DNA of 64,000 nucleotides, from positions 2,666,001 through 2,730,000 of the forward strand of contig NZ_CP017561.2 of NCBI RefSeq assembly GCF_001865575.2. The letters are read 5' to 3'. Every line of letters starts with the position of its first letter. The first letter of the stretch is position 1. The notes under the pieces are model-generated. The model was not told the DNA's origin and made no database searches. It saw nothing but the letters and a program-made list of their open reading frames with translations. Made by a program: the position numbers and the translations under genes. This stretch comes from Paraburkholderia sprentiae WSM5005. GTDB lineage: Bacteria; Pseudomonadota; Gammaproteobacteria; Burkholderiales; Burkholderiaceae. This document shows, in pieces, positions 45,411 to 55,577 of this stretch.

Positions 45411-46694
45411 ATGTCACGAAACGAAATCCTCTTCGAACGCGCGCAACGCACGATCCCCGGCGGTGTGAATTCGCCGGTGCGCGCTTTCCGCTCCGTCGGC
45501 GGCACGCCGCGCTTCGTCGAGCGCGCGCAAGGCCCGTACTTCTGGGACGCGGACGGCCAGCGCTATACCGACTACATCGGCTCGTGGGGACCGATGATCC
45601 TCGGCCACGTTCATCCCGAAGTGCTCGAAGCCGTGCAGCGAGTGCTCGCGAACGGCTTCTCGTTCGGCGCTCCCACCGAGTCGGAAGTGGAGATCGCCGA
45701 GGAAATCTGCAAGCTGGTGCCGTCGATCGAACAGGTGCGCATGGTGTCGAGCGGCACCGAGGCGACGATGAGCGCGCTGCGTCTCGCGCGCGGCTTCACG
45801 AACCGCAGTCGCATCGTCAAGTTCGAGGGCTGCTATCACGGCCACGCCGACAGTCTGCTCGTGAAGGCCGGCTCGGGCCTGCTGACCTTCGGCAATCCGA
45901 CCTCGGCGGGGGTGCCGGTCGATATCGCGAAGCACACCACCGTGCTCGAATACAACAACGTCGCCGCGCTCGAAGAAGCGTTCAAGGCGTTCGGCAACGA
46001 GATCGCCTCGGTGATCGTCGAGCCGGTCGCGGGCAACATGAACCTCGTGCGCGCGACCCCCGAGTTCCTGCAGGCGCTGCGGCGCCTGTGCACCGAGTAC
46101 GGCTCGGTGCTGATCTTCGACGAAGTGATGTGCGGCTTCCGCGTTGCGCTCGGCGGCGCGCAGCAGCTCTACGGCGTCACGCCTGACCTCACGTGTCTCG
46201 GCAAGGTGATTGGCGGCGGCATGCCGGCGGCGGCGTTCGGCGGCCGGCGCGATATCATGGCTCACCTTGCGCCGCTCGGCGGCGTCTATCAGGCGGGCAC
46301 GCTGTCGGGCAATCCGATCGCGGTCGCGGCCGGCCTGAAGACGCTGCAGCTGATCCAGGCCCCCGGCTTCTACGACACGCTCGCCGCGCGCACCACACGT
46401 CTCGCGCAAGGCCTCGCGCGGGTGGCACGCGAAGCGGGCGTGCCGTTTGCGGCCGATGCGCTCGGCGGCATGTTCGGCATCTATTTCCGCGAAGCGGTCC
46501 CGACGAGCTTCGCCGAGGTCACGAAGAGCGATGTGCCGCGCTTCAACGCGTTCTTCCACAAGATGCTCGACGCGGGCGTGTACTTCGCGCCGTCGGCCTA
46601 TGAGGCGGGCTTCGTGTCGAGCGCGCACGACGACGCGGTGATCGACGCGACGATCGACGCCGCGCGCGGCGCATTCGCGGCGTTGAAGGGCTGA
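45411..46694 (+). CDS. hemL: Glutamate-1-semialdehyde 2,1-aminomutase
   Basis: A 427-residue PLP enzyme that converts glutamate-1-semialdehyde to 5-aminolevulinate in C5-type haem synthesis. It shows [11 protein letters not shown] near the start, [16 protein letters not shown] (PLP phosphate region), [11 protein letters not shown] and [16 protein letters not shown] with the PLP lysine K265. Length and all core motifs match the family. ribD follows 33 bp later on the same strand. Confidence 0.97.
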   Translation: MSRNEILFERAQRTIPGGVNSPVRAFRSVGGTPRFVERAQGPYFWDADGQRYTDYIGSWGPMILGHVHPEVLEAVQRVLANGFSFGAPTESEVEIAEEICKLVPSIEQVRMVSSGTEATMSALRLARGFTNRSRIVKFEGCYHGHADSLLVKAGSGLLTFGNPTSAGVPVDIAKHTTVLEYNNVAALEEAFKAFGNEIASVIVEPVAGNMNLVRATPEFLQALRRLCTEYGSVLIFDEVMCGFRVALGGAQQLYGVTPDLTCLGKVIGGGMPAAAFGGRRDIMAHLAPLGGVYQAGTLSGNPIAVAAGLKTLQLIQAPGFYDTLAARTTRLAQGLARVAREAGVPFAADALGGMFGIYFREAVPTSFAEVTKSDVPRFNAFFHKMLDAGVYFAPSAYEAGFVSSAHDDAVIDATIDAARGAFAALKG

Positions 46695-46727
46695 ATCCCA
46701 CCCGCGATCGAACCACAACGGACACCG

Positions 46728-47879
46728 ATGTTCTCGCAAACCGATTTCGTCCATATGGAACGCGCGCTCGCGCTCGCGAAGCGCGGTATGTACACGACCG
46801 ACCCGAATCCGCGCGTCGGTTGCGTGCTCGTCAGAAACGGCGAGGTGATCGGCGAAGGCTTCACGCAGCCGGCCGGCCAGGATCACGCCGAGATTCGCGC
46901 GCTGAAGGACGCGCGCTCGCGCGGCCACGATCTGCGCGGCGCGACCGCCTACGTGACGCTCGAACCATGCAGTCATTTCGGCCGCACGCCGCCGTGCTCG
47001 AACGCGCTGATCGAAGCGCAGGTCGGCCGCGTGATCGCCGCGATGGAAGATCCCAATCCGCAGGTCTCCGGCCGCGGTCTCGCGATGCTGCGCGAAGCCG
47101 GTATCGAGGTGCGCTGCGGGCTGCTCGCGAACGAAGCGCGGGAGCTGAACATCGGCTTCGTGTCGCGCATGACGCGTGGCCGTCCGTGGGTGCGCATGAA
47201 AGTCGCGGCGTCGCTCGATGGCCGCACCGGCTTGCCATCGGGCGAAAGCCAGTGGATCACGAGCGCGGCAGCGCGTGCCGACGGCCATGCGTGGCGCGCG
47301 CGCGCGTCGGCGATCCTCACCGGCATCGGCACCGTACGCGAGGACGATCCGCGCATGACCGTACGCGCGGTCGATACGCCGCGCCAGCCGCACCGCGTGC
47401 TGATCGACAGCCAGCTGGACGTGCCGCTCGACGCGCAGATCCTGGCCGGCGCGCCGACGCTGATCTTCTGCGGCGAGCTCGATGCGCGGCTCGAAGAACG
47501 CGCGAGCGCGCTGCGCGCGCGCGGCGCCGAGATCGTGCCGCTGCCGAATGGGTTCGGCAAGGTGGATCTGCCGCGCATGCTGAGCGTGCTCGGCGAGCGC
47601 AACGTCAACGAGTTGCACGTCGAAGCCGGCTACAAGCTGAACGGCTCGCTGCTGCGCGAAGGCTGCGTCGACGAACTGCTCGTGTATCTCGCGCCGAGCC
47701 TGCTTGGCATGGACTCGATGAGCATGTTCAATCTGGCCTCGCCCGAGCTGCTCGAAGACCGCGTCAAGCTGAATTTCCATACGGTCGAGCGGATCGGCGA
47801 CGATCTGCGGATTCTCGCGCGCTTCGCCCCGACAACCGTACCCGGGACCGACGCCGTGTCCCCCACCGTTTCGACATGA
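46728..47879 (+). CDS. ribD: Bifunctional riboflavin deaminase/reductase
   Basis: A 383-residue enzyme for the second and third steps of riboflavin synthesis. The N-terminal deaminase domain has HAE (H53, E55) and PCSHFGRTPPC (C81, C90) as zinc and catalytic residues. The reductase domain follows from ~150 (VRMKVAASLDGRTG, ILTGIGTVREDDP, ELHVEAGYKLNGSLL). It lies between hemL and ribE; no FMN riboswitch is seen in the 33-bp gap upstream. Confidence 0.96.
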   Translation: MFSQTDFVHMERALALAKRGMYTTDPNPRVGCVLVRNGEVIGEGFTQPAGQDHAEIRALKDARSRGHDLRGATAYVTLEPCSHFGRTPPCSNALIEAQVGRVIAAMEDPNPQVSGRGLAMLREAGIEVRCGLLANEARELNIGFVSRMTRGRPWVRMKVAASLDGRTGLPSGESQWITSAAARADGHAWRARASAILTGIGTVREDDPRMTVRAVDTPRQPHRVLIDSQLDVPLDAQILAGAPTLIFCGELDARLEERASALRARGAEIVPLPNGFGKVDLPRMLSVLGERNVNELHVEAGYKLNGSLLREGCVDELLVYLAPSLLGMDSMSMFNLASPELLEDRVKLNFHTVERIGDDLRILARFAPTTVPGTDAVSPTVST

Positions 47880-47894
47880 GCAAGGACTAGCACG

Positions 47895-48542
47895 ATGTTT
47901 ACAGGAATCGTCGCGGCAGTGGGCCGCATCGAATCAGTCAAGCCGCTCGGCACAGGCGACGACGCAGGCGTGCGCCTGAACGTCGAGGCCGGCGGGCTCG
48001 ACCTCGCCGACGTGCAACTCGGCGACAGCATCACGATCCAGGGCGCCTGCATGACAGTGATCGCGAAGACCGCTCACTCGTTCGAAGTCGACGTGTCGCG
48101 CGAAAGCCTGAACTGCACGGCCGGTCTCGGCGAAACCGGCGAGGTCAATCTCGAGAAGGCGCTGCGCGCGCATGACCGGCTCGGCGGACATATCGTGTCC
48201 GGACACGTCGACGGGCTCGGTACCGTGACGCGTTTTGCGCCGGTCGGCGAATCGCACGAGTTGCGCATTCTCGCGCCGCGCGAGATCGGCCGCTATCTCG
48301 CGTACAAGGGATCGATTACGGTCAATGGCGTGAGCCTGACCGTGAATTCCGTCGATGATCGCGACGATGGCTGCGAGTTTTCGATCAATCTGATCCCGCA
48401 TACCGTGCAGGTGACGACGCTCAAGCATTTGCGCGATGGCGTGCGGGTGAATCTGGAAATCGATCTGATTGCGCGGTATGTGGAGCGGATGCTCGGTGCG
48501 TCGCAGCACGGCCATGCGCCAACGAAATCACCCGATTCTTGA
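47895..48542 (+). CDS. ribE: Riboflavin synthase, alpha chain
   Basis: A 215-residue protein made of two similar lumazine-binding halves: MFTGIVAAVGRIESV at the start and GGHIVSGHVDGLG as the second-half start. CMTVIAKTAHSFEVDVSRE and VNGVSLTVNSVDD are the equivalent ligand-binding strands. It catalyses the final dismutation to riboflavin. It is 15 bp from ribD, in one operon. Confidence 0.96.
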   Translation: MFTGIVAAVGRIESVKPLGTGDDAGVRLNVEAGGLDLADVQLGDSITIQGACMTVIAKTAHSFEVDVSRESLNCTAGLGETGEVNLEKALRAHDRLGGHIVSGHVDGLGTVTRFAPVGESHELRILAPREIGRYLAYKGSITVNGVSLTVNSVDDRDDGCEFSINLIPHTVQVTTLKHLRDGVRVNLEIDLIARYVERMLGASQHGHAPTKSPDS

Positions 48543-48543
48543 T

Positions 48544-48580
48544 GCGCGGGAAGACAAGCAGGTCCCCCGCGCTTTGCGCG
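48544..48580 (+). terminator. Possible terminator after ribE
   Basis: GCGCGGG (48544-48550) pairs with CCCGCGC (48566-48572) around a 15-nt loop, followed by only a short TTT. It begins at the ribE stop. Weak but positioned as a terminator. Confidence 0.4.
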
Positions 48581-48643
48581 CGTGGCTTCGGCACGAGAGG
48601 AGCGCGCGCCTGACGCAGCCAATCCAGTGAGGCGTGTCTGCGC

Positions 48644-49489
48644 TTACTCGTTGGTCTCTTTGTGATAGACGTGTTTGTTCTCAACGACGCCGTTCGGGAA
48701 CACCTTGCGCACCAGACCACGCGCGGTCGCGTCGGCCCGCAGCACGACATCGCGCACTCGTTGCTCGGGGCGCCCGCGGAACGACGTTGGGTGAAAGTAT
48801 TCCGTGTCGCCAACCGGTTGACTCGAGAAGTAGTAGTTCGACACGCAGCAACGCGCTTCGCTGCTCAGGTTCGGTGATACTGAATGCCACGAATGCTGGT
48901 TGGTGACCATCACGGCAAGCCGGTTGAACTTGCTGACGATCGTGACCGGCTCTCCCTTGGTGCCCTCTGGCCACACTTCGAGATTGCAGCCGTTTTCGGC
49001 CCGCCAGCCTGGCGACACGTAATACAGCAGGTTCAGCACGCGGTAACGCTGGCGATCCTTGTCATGCGAATTATCAAGATGCGGGTTAAGGAAGTGCCCG
49101 AGGCCCATCATCGAGATGCCGCCCGCGTACAGACGTTCGTCCGGGTCTAGCGACGAAAGGCCAGTGATTTGCGAGACGAGCTTCACCACTTCCGGCTCCT
49201 GGAACGCGTAGAGCGCTTCCTCCAGGATCGGCGCGTGGTGGTTCATTTGGGCCGAAACGTATTTCAATTCGCGCAGACTTTTGCGAAGCATCATTGTCGA
49301 GGCATCGGGAAAGCCACGCCGTATCGTCATGGCAAGCGCTTCGGGAAGAACGTCGTCGATGAAGAAGTGATTAACGGGTGCGTTTTCCTGCCATTGGCGG
49401 CGAGCGTCATCCAGATTGTCGCGCAGTCGTGAAGCGATCAGCGCACCAATGTTCGTCCGTTGCAATTGCGCATTTTCAATAGGTTCCAT
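48644..49489 (-). CDS. 2-oxoglutarate/Fe(II)-dependent oxygenase-family protein
   Basis: A 281-residue protein from ATG 49489 (MEPIENAQLQRTNIG), preceded by AAGGTACGG. The iron ligands are visible as HLDNSHDK (H-X-D) and a distal His in HSWHSVSP, with the 2OG-binding Arg in EARCCVSNYYF. Such enzymes hydroxylate proteins or small molecules; substrate unknown. It stands alone, convergent with the riboflavin genes. Confidence 0.85.
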   Translation of the reverse strand: MEPIENAQLQRTNIGALIASRLRDNLDDARRQWQENAPVNHFFIDDVLPEALAMTIRRGFPDASTMMLRKSLRELKYVSAQMNHHAPILEEALYAFQEPEVVKLVSQITGLSSLDPDERLYAGGISMMGLGHFLNPHLDNSHDKDRQRYRVLNLLYYVSPGWRAENGCNLEVWPEGTKGEPVTIVSKFNRLAVMVTNQHSWHSVSPNLSSEARCCVSNYYFSSQPVGDTEYFHPTSFRGRPEQRVRDVVLRADATARGLVRKVFPNGVVENKHVYHKETNE

Positions 49490-49708
49490 ATCCGTACCTT
49501 TGGGCGACGCGACCGATAAGTACATCAGACCATATGAGCCGCAGCGCGGCCTCTCAGTAGGATGCTGCGTCTCTTTTTCGTGCCCAACTGTGCGGCACCG
49601 AGCATTTCCGGTTGTGCAGCACAGATCCGCGCCCTCTGAGCGTTGTGGCGGCGGCCGCACCTCTGACCGCCGTCCAACTCTAATGCGGGTTACACGTGGG
49701 TGGGCATT

Positions 49709-50516
49709 TCAACCAAGTCCGAATGTTTTTCTCAAGCTTGCATCGACGGGTCCAGCCGGCATGAAACGCCGCAATTTGCGCAGCAGAGAAGCCTCACCCG
49801 CGGGCGTACGACGCATACGCCAATTGCCAAGCGCCGCTTCGACGATGGTGTTTGCCACGCCATCGGGCTCAGGCGCACCCTTGACGCTGTTGACGACTGC
49901 GCTCGATGCAAGGGCACGCTCGCGGTCATAGTCGGCGATTCTCGAGCTCGCCTGTGGCGTATTGACGTCGAGATTGGTCCTGGTAAAGGACGGCTCGACC
50001 AGCGTAACGCGGATACCAAACTGGCGCACTTCGTGATCCAAAGTCTCGGTCAGCCCCTCGACGGCATGCTTGGACGCCGAATAGAGCCCCATATACGGGG
50101 GCCGGGAGAAATCCGAGCACCGAACTGATATTGATGATTCTCCCGCCACGTTGTGCCCGCATGTGGGGGAGTACCGCCTGAGTCGTGCGCAGAATGCTGA
50201 ATACATTGGTATCGAACAGAGCCGAGGCTTCGGCAGTCGACGTTTCCTCCACCGCGCCGATCATGCTCGTTCCTGCATTGTTGACGAGCACGTCGATACG
50301 TCCGGCACGATCGATGATGGACTGGATTCCGGCCTGGACCGACGCATCGTTGCGGACATCCATCTCGACGAGTTCGACACCGGCCAACGGCGCCGTTCTG
50401 GTGATGCTACGCACGGTGCCAAATACGCGGCATCCCCGCCCGGAAAAGTTCTCGGCGGTGGCGCGTCCGATACCCGACGACACGCCGGTAACAATGACCA
50501 CGGTGGGATTCGACAT
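49709..50516 (-). pseudogene. Short-chain dehydrogenase/reductase broken by one base in a G5 run
   Basis: The N-terminal frame from ATG 50516 has the SDR dinucleotide motif [10 protein letters not shown] and NNAG. After VLGFLPAP it shifts out of frame, while the other frame carries on as [19 protein letters not shown] with the catalytic Y-X3-K and ends at 49709. The extra base is in the GGGGG at 50097-50101 (CCCCC in the gene). With four Gs the gene would be a normal ~268-residue SDR. It follows the RND pump gene by 35 bp in the same operon. It may be a real mutation or a homopolymer sequencing error. Confidence 0.85.
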
Positions 50517-50551
50517 GGCAGCTTCCTTCGATACGGTGATTTGATGGTGTG

Positions 50552-53500
50552 TTACCTGGGGGCGTCGAGCGCGTCGTCCAGTCTCTGTTCAGCAGGCTCT
50601 GCTCGCTCGTGCCGATCATTGCGCGAACCGACGGCACGATCGGGCTTGATCTTGAACCAGATCGAATACATGGCCGGCAGGAACATCAGGGTCAAAATGG
50701 TCCCCGCAAACGTGCCGCCGATCAGCGTATAGGCGAGGGTTCCCCAGAACACCGAATGGGTCAGCGGGATGAATGCGAGGATTGCCGCCATCGCGGTCAG
50801 AATCACGGGGCGGGCGCGCTGAACCGTGGCCTCGACGACCGCGTGGAACGGATCCAGCCCCGCCTGCTCGTTCTGGTGGATCTGCCCGATCAGGATCAGC
50901 GTGTTGCGCATCAGGATGCCCGACAGCGCGATGAGGCCAACCAGCGCATTGATGCCGAAAGGCTGCCGGAACAGGATCAACGTCGGCACGACACCGATCA
51001 GACCCAGCGGACTGGTCATGAACACCATGACCATGGCAGAAATCGCGCGGACCTGAAGGATGATGATGACCAGCGTAACCGCCAGCATGATCGGGAACAG
51101 CGGCAGCATGGCCGTCGTCGCCTTGGCCGATTCCTCGATGGAGCCGGCCTGCTCGATGCGATAGCCGCTGGGCAGCCTGGCCACGATGGGCTGGAGCTGC
51201 TTCGTGATTGCCGTGGACACATCCGGCGGCTGCAAGTCCTCCGCGATGTCGCCGCGTACCGTGATCGTCGGCACGCGGTCGCGCCAGCGCATGATCGGTT
51301 CCTCCATGCGCACGTCGAGCTTGCCCACCTGCGACAGCGGGATGCGTTGCCCGCCCGCGCCAGCCAGCGTGAAGTCGCCGAGCCGAGCCGGGTCGAGCCG
51401 CACATCGCCGGCCGAACGCGCCATGACCTGCACGGTCCGGATGTCCTCACGCACGGCGGTGATGGGCACACCGCTGAGCAGGAATTGCAGTTGTTGCGCC
51501 ACGGCGCTGGACGTCAACCCGACCGCCTGCAAGCGGTCCTGCTGCAACGTGAAATGCAGTGTGGGCGCGCGCGTGCCCCAGTCGGCGTTGACCGTACGCA
51601 TCATCGGACTGGCGTCCATCACGTGCTCGACTTCAGCCGCGATCCCGCGCAGCTTGTCCGGGTCCGGGCCAGAGATACGGTAGGCAACCGGGAACGGCGA
51701 ATACGGCCCGAACACGAGTTGTGTGACCCGCACGCGCGCTTCTGGAGCGAGACCCTCGGCGACGGCCTGACGCAGTCGCTCCTTCAACACGTCGCGCTCA
51801 TGCTGGTTGTCCGTGCGCACCACGATTTTGGCGAACGACGGATCGGGCAGCTCGGGGCCCATGGCCAGGTAAAAGCGTGGCGCACCTTGCCCGACGTACG
51901 CGGTGACGATCCGGGCTTCCTTCTGCTTGGCGAGCCACGCTTCCACCTTCGCGGTGGCCGCGCTGGTTTGCGAGATGGACGTGCCATAGGGCATCTGCAC
52001 CTCGACCAGCACTTCGGGACGATCGGAGATCGGGAAAAATTGTTTCTTGACCACGCCCATGCCGAGGATGGCCAGGACGAAGAGGCCCACGACCGAAGCC
52101 GCGACCAGCCATTTGCGCGCGATGACGCGCGTGAGCAGCTGACGGAAGCGGTTGTAGCGCGGCGTGTCGTAAATCGCGTCGTGACCGCCTTCGACCTTTT
52201 TGAAGTCGGGTAGCATCTTGACACCCAGGTAGGGCGTGAAGACCACGGCAACGACCCACGACGCGATCAGTGCGATGCCGACGATCCAGAACATGTTGCT
52301 GGTGTATTCGCCGGCCGTGGAGCGCGCGAAGCCATTGGGCATGAAGCCGACGGCGGTCACCAGCGTACCCGCCAGCATCGGCGCGGCCGTATGGCTCCAC
52401 GCGTAGGCGGAGGCGGCGATGCGGCCATAGCCCTCTTCCATCTTCACCACCATCATTTCGATCGCGATGATGGCGTCGTCCACCAGCAGGCCGAGCGCCA
52501 GGATCAGGGACCCCAGCGTGATGCGGTCAAAGTTTTTGCCGGTTGCGGCCATCACGACGAACACAACCGCGAGTGTCAGCGGTACGGCCGCCGCAACGAC
52601 GAGGCCCACACGCCAGCCCATGCTGACGAAGCTCACCAGCATGACCACCAGCAGCGCGACGAAAAACTTCACCATGAACTCGTCGACCGCCGAATGAATG
52701 TTGACGGCTTGATCGGTAACCTTGGTCAGGCTCATGCCCAGCGGCATCCCGGCGTTGATTGCGCCGACCTCGCTGTCCAGCGCCTTGCCGAGATCGAGCC
52801 CATTCCAGCCGTCGCGCATGACGATGCCCAGCAGGAGTGCGGGTTCGCCGTTGTTGCGGATCATGAAGGTCGCCGGATCTTCGTAACCGCGCGTGACGGT
52901 CGCGATATCGGACAGCTTCAGCGTGCGACCTTGCGCCACGACGGGCGTGTCGCGGATCTTCTGCAGTTTGTCGAATGCGCCGTCCAGGCGAATGAATACC
53001 TCCGGCCCGCGGGTTTCGACAGAACCCGCCGGCGTCAGGGCGTTCTGGCCATTAAGCGCGGCGAACACATCCTGCGGGCTCAGACCGAGCGTTGCCAGGC
53101 GCTCATGGGAGAACTGGACGTAGATGCGCTCCGCCTGCTCGCCAATGATGTTGACCTTCTTCACGCCCGGCACGTGGAGCAGCCGCTGGCGCAGCGTCTC
53201 CGCGTCGCGTACCAGCAGGCGCTGCGGTTCGCCCTTGGCCTTCAGTGCGAAGAGGGCAAACGTGACGTCCGAATATTCGTCATTGACCATCGGCCCGATC
53301 ACGCCTGCGGGAAGGTTATTTGCCTCGTCGCTGATTTTTTTTCGCGCCTGGTAGAACTGCTCCTGCACTTCCGACGGCGGCGTGCTGTCGAGCAAGCTCA
53401 AGGTCGTGAAGGCGAGACCTGGGCGCGTGTAGGTCTCGGTACGGTCGTACCAGCGCAGCTCCTGCATGCGCTTTTCGATCTTCTCGGCGACCTGATCGTG

Positions 53501-53692
53501 CATTTCCTGCGCGGTGGCCCCCGGCCACGCAGTGATGACGGTCATTACCTTGACCGTGAACGCGGGGTCTTCCGCCCGGCCCAGCTTGAAGAACGACACG
53601 AGCCCCGCCAACGAGATCAGGCAGATCAGGAACAGGGTGATGGAGCGCTCGCGCACGGCGAGCGCCGACAGGTTGAAACGGCCTTCGCTCAC
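50552..53692 (-). CDS. RND multidrug efflux pump, inner-membrane subunit
   Basis: A 1046-residue proton-driven efflux pump of the AcrB superfamily. The start is GTG 53692 ([17 protein letters not shown]), which overlaps the stop of the fusion-protein gene (GTGA). The proton relay Asp pair is in [32 protein letters not shown] marks the second periplasmic half, and [14 protein letters not shown] and [14 protein letters not shown] are late membrane motifs. It works with the membrane fusion protein upstream and the outer-membrane lipoprotein at 55578. The first half lacks the usual long N-terminal 'hydrophobic-amphiphilic' HAE1 signature, so drug range cannot be guessed. Confidence 0.93.
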   Translation of the reverse strand: MSEGRFNLSALAVRERSITLFLICLISLAGLVSFFKLGRAEDPAFTVKVMTVITAWPGATAQEMHDQVAEKIEKRMQELRWYDRTETYTRPGLAFTTLSLLDSTPPSEVQEQFYQARKKISDEANNLPAGVIGPMVNDEYSDVTFALFALKAKGEPQRLLVRDAETLRQRLLHVPGVKKVNIIGEQAERIYVQFSHERLATLGLSPQDVFAALNGQNALTPAGSVETRGPEVFIRLDGAFDKLQKIRDTPVVAQGRTLKLSDIATVTRGYEDPATFMIRNNGEPALLLGIVMRDGWNGLDLGKALDSEVGAINAGMPLGMSLTKVTDQAVNIHSAVDEFMVKFFVALLVVMLVSFVSMGWRVGLVVAAAVPLTLAVVFVVMAATGKNFDRITLGSLILALGLLVDDAIIAIEMMVVKMEEGYGRIAASAYAWSHTAAPMLAGTLVTAVGFMPNGFARSTAGEYTSNMFWIVGIALIASWVVAVVFTPYLGVKMLPDFKKVEGGHDAIYDTPRYNRFRQLLTRVIARKWLVAASVVGLFVLAILGMGVVKKQFFPISDRPEVLVEVQMPYGTSISQTSAATAKVEAWLAKQKEARIVTAYVGQGAPRFYLAMGPELPDPSFAKIVVRTDNQHERDVLKERLRQAVAEGLAPEARVRVTQLVFGPYSPFPVAYRISGPDPDKLRGIAAEVEHVMDASPMMRTVNADWGTRAPTLHFTLQQDRLQAVGLTSSAVAQQLQFLLSGVPITAVREDIRTVQVMARSAGDVRLDPARLGDFTLAGAGGQRIPLSQVGKLDVRMEEPIMRWRDRVPTITVRGDIAEDLQPPDVSTAITKQLQPIVARLPSGYRIEQAGSIEESAKATTAMLPLFPIMLAVTLVIIILQVRAISAMVMVFMTSPLGLIGVVPTLILFRQPFGINALVGLIALSGILMRNTLILIGQIHQNEQAGLDPFHAVVEATVQRARPVILTAMAAILAFIPLTHSVFWGTLAYTLIGGTFAGTILTLMFLPAMYSIWFKIKPDRAVGSRNDRHERAEPAEQRLDDALDAPR

Positions 53693-54804
53693 GGACGGGC
53701 TCCCTCTGGCGTCATGGCGACGGCTTGACCCGTCACCCGGACCTGCTCGCCTTCGCGCAACAGCTGCGCACCGAGGGCGACGACGCGCTCGCCTTGCGTG
53801 AGCGCACCGGCGACGCGGGCGCTGTCGTCGTCCAGACGTTCGACTGTGACCGGGCGCCACGAAACCTTTGCCGGCTCGCCGCTGACGACCCACACGCCGG
53901 GTCCCTTGCCCGCGTCCAGCAGCGCACCGATCGGCACCTGCAAACCGCCTTGCCCCGGCGAACGCGCATCGGGAATCTGAACGGTCACCGTGGCGCCCAG
54001 CGGGGCGTCGGCCAGCGCGCCTTGCAGTACGTACCGCGCTTCGAAAGTGCGGGTACGAGGATCCGCCGTATCCGAGAGCTGACGCAGCGTGGCCTGCACG
54101 CGAACGTCGCCGTTGCCGAACAGCGTGGCCTGTGCGGCCGAACCGATGGCGGGGCGCAGGGTTTCGGGCAGCTGGATGACAGCCTCGCGGCGCCCGGCGT
54201 GGGCGAGGCGCACCACGGGCTGTCCGGCGCTGACGACCTGGCCCGGTTCGGCCAGCGTTTCCATTACGACGCCATCGCCGTCCGCCACCAGTTCGGCATA
54301 GCCCGTCGCATTGCGCGCCACGGCGGCGTCAGCCTCGGCGGCACTGAGCTGGGCTTTGGCGGCGTCGGCCGCCGCCTTGATCTGATCGTAGGCCGATGCC
54401 GATATCGCGCCGGTGCCGCGCAGGTCGCGGTAGCGCTCTTCGTCCTGCGCGGTCTGCTGCGCCCGGGCCCGAGCGGCCGTGACCGCGTCCTGCCGGGCCT
54501 GCGCGGCTAGCTTGAGATCGATGGGATCGATGCGCATGAGCGGCTGGCCCCGTTTGACGGTTTGCCCGGCATCCACCAGCCGCTCGAGCACTTTCCCGGA
54601 GACGCGAAATCCCACCTCGCTCTGCACGCGTGCGGCGACGGTTCCGGTAAACGCACGGGACGCCGGAATCGCCGCCTGAACGATGGCGGTACGCACCGGA
54701 GGCGCCTCGGTGCGCGGATCGGACGGTGTTCTTGCGCCACAGGCGGCTAACGCAAGTGGCAGTGCACAGACGACTGCGGAGATAGCGAGGCGGCGCCGGA
54801 GCAT
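53689..54804 (-). CDS. RND efflux membrane fusion lipoprotein
   Basis: A 371-residue periplasmic adaptor. The signal peptide ends in a lipobox (LALAACG, Cys22). The lipoyl-like region is split as VSGKVLERLVDAGQTVKRGQPLMRIDP and, after a helical hairpin, VVMETLAEPGQVVSAGQPVV. It connects the RND pump to the outer-membrane channel. An operator-like 24-bp repeat lies 46-69 bp before its ATG, and the TetR gene is just upstream. Confidence 0.92.
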   Translation of the reverse strand: MLRRRLAISAVVCALPLALAACGARTPSDPRTEAPPVRTAIVQAAIPASRAFTGTVAARVQSEVGFRVSGKVLERLVDAGQTVKRGQPLMRIDPIDLKLAAQARQDAVTAARARAQQTAQDEERYRDLRGTGAISASAYDQIKAAADAAKAQLSAAEADAAVARNATGYAELVADGDGVVMETLAEPGQVVSAGQPVVRLAHAGRREAVIQLPETLRPAIGSAAQATLFGNGDVRVQATLRQLSDTADPRTRTFEARYVLQGALADAPLGATVTVQIPDARSPGQGGLQVPIGALLDAGKGPGVWVVSGEPAKVSWRPVTVERLDDDSARVAGALTQGERVVALGAQLLREGEQVRVTGQAVAMTPEGARP

Positions 54805-54849
54805 GAAAGACCCATTGACGGAGTGATCGGGGCTTTCATTATCGTTCTA

Positions 54850-54873
54850 GTGACCAAATTAGTCAATGGTCAC
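54850..54873. promoter_or_regulatory. TetR operator before the efflux genes
   Basis: GTGACCA (54850-54856) and TGGTCAC (54867-54873) form a 24-bp imperfect palindrome with a 10-nt centre. It matches the outer GTGAC/GTCAC of the site at 55531-55554. It lies between the TetR stop and the fusion-protein ATG. Confidence 0.7.
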
Positions 54874-54884
54874 AAGGCTTTTTT

Positions 54885-55517
54885 TCAGGGAGACAGACTG
54901 CGGAGCACCAGACTGGACAGTTGCGCAGGTGCGACCTTGGTGTAATCGAAGCTGTATTGCAGCAGCATCGGATTGAGGTAGGGGCGCATCACCAGGTAAA
55001 TCGCCATCGCAGTCTCATCGAGCGGCGTTTTGCGCTCGAAGTCCCCGTTTTGCCGACCCTCTTGCAGGACGTCCCGAAGCAGCGTCTGGACGCGCTCTTC
55101 ATACGCAAGCACCGCCTGCCAGTTCTCCGTGGCCGCCGATGCTGCAATCTCGTACAGCTTGCGGTCCTGGAAAAACAGACGCAGGCTCGCATCGGTGAAG
55201 ACGCCGAACATGCGCCGCAGCTTCTCCGCCGGCAGGTCGGTCTGTGCGACGGCCGCCCTGACTTCGGATTCGATCTCGTGCAGGCAGTTTGCGCAAATCA
55301 TCTCGCCAATGGCCTGCTTCGATTCGAAGAACTTATAGATGTAGGCCTTGGAAAATCCGATCGCCTTGGCGAGATCCGAGACTGTCGTTTTCTCGTAGCC
55401 ATACCGGCTGAAGTGCTCGGTGGCAGCGGCGACGATCTGATCGCGTACCTCATGGTCGGCGGGGCCGCGTGCCGGGACGGGGGAAGTGGTGGCTTTTTTC
55501 ATCGGTATAGCATACAA
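54885..55517 (-). CDS. TetR-family repressor of the efflux system
   Basis: A 210-residue regulator. The N-terminal HTH reads IVAAATEHFSRYGYEKTTV, then SDLAKAIGFSKAYIYKFFES, typical of TetR. The C-terminal ligand domain is helical and unassigned. It sits between the fusion protein/RND pump (same strand) and the outer-membrane gene (divergent) with matching 24-bp palindromes on both sides, so it very probably represses both units and itself, and is released by a pump substrate. Start ATG 55517 or 55502. Confidence 0.9.
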   Translation of the reverse strand: MYAIPMKKATTSPVPARGPADHEVRDQIVAAATEHFSRYGYEKTTVSDLAKAIGFSKAYIYKFFESKQAIGEMICANCLHEIESEVRAAVAQTDLPAEKLRRMFGVFTDASLRLFFQDRKLYEIAASAATENWQAVLAYEERVQTLLRDVLQEGRQNGDFERKTPLDETAMAIYLVMRPYLNPMLLQYSFDYTKVAPAQLSSLVLRSLSP

Positions 55518-55530
55518 GAATGGACAACGA

Positions 55531-55554
55531 GTGACTATTTGGTATTATAGTCAC
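55531..55554. promoter_or_regulatory. TetR operator between tetR and the outer-membrane gene
   Basis: GTGACTAT (55531-55538) and ATAGTCAC (55547-55554) form a perfect 8-bp inverted repeat around 8 nt, 24 bp in all. It starts 14 bp from the tetR ATG and ends 23 bp from the outer-membrane ATG, so a bound repressor would block both. Confidence 0.8.
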
Positions 55555-55577
55555 AACCTGAACCTGCGAAGACACTC

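Noticed and set aside
46695..46727. FMN riboswitch before ribD
   Set aside because: The gap from hemL is only 33 bp, too short for the element, and no conserved boxes are seen.
45414..47780. A 788-codon minus-strand frame across hemL and ribD
   Set aside because: Arg/His/Ala-rich shadow of two certain genes on the other strand.
50549..53728. Long plus-strand frames opposite the RND pump gene
   Set aside because: Low-complexity composition, no motifs; the pump frame is unmistakable.
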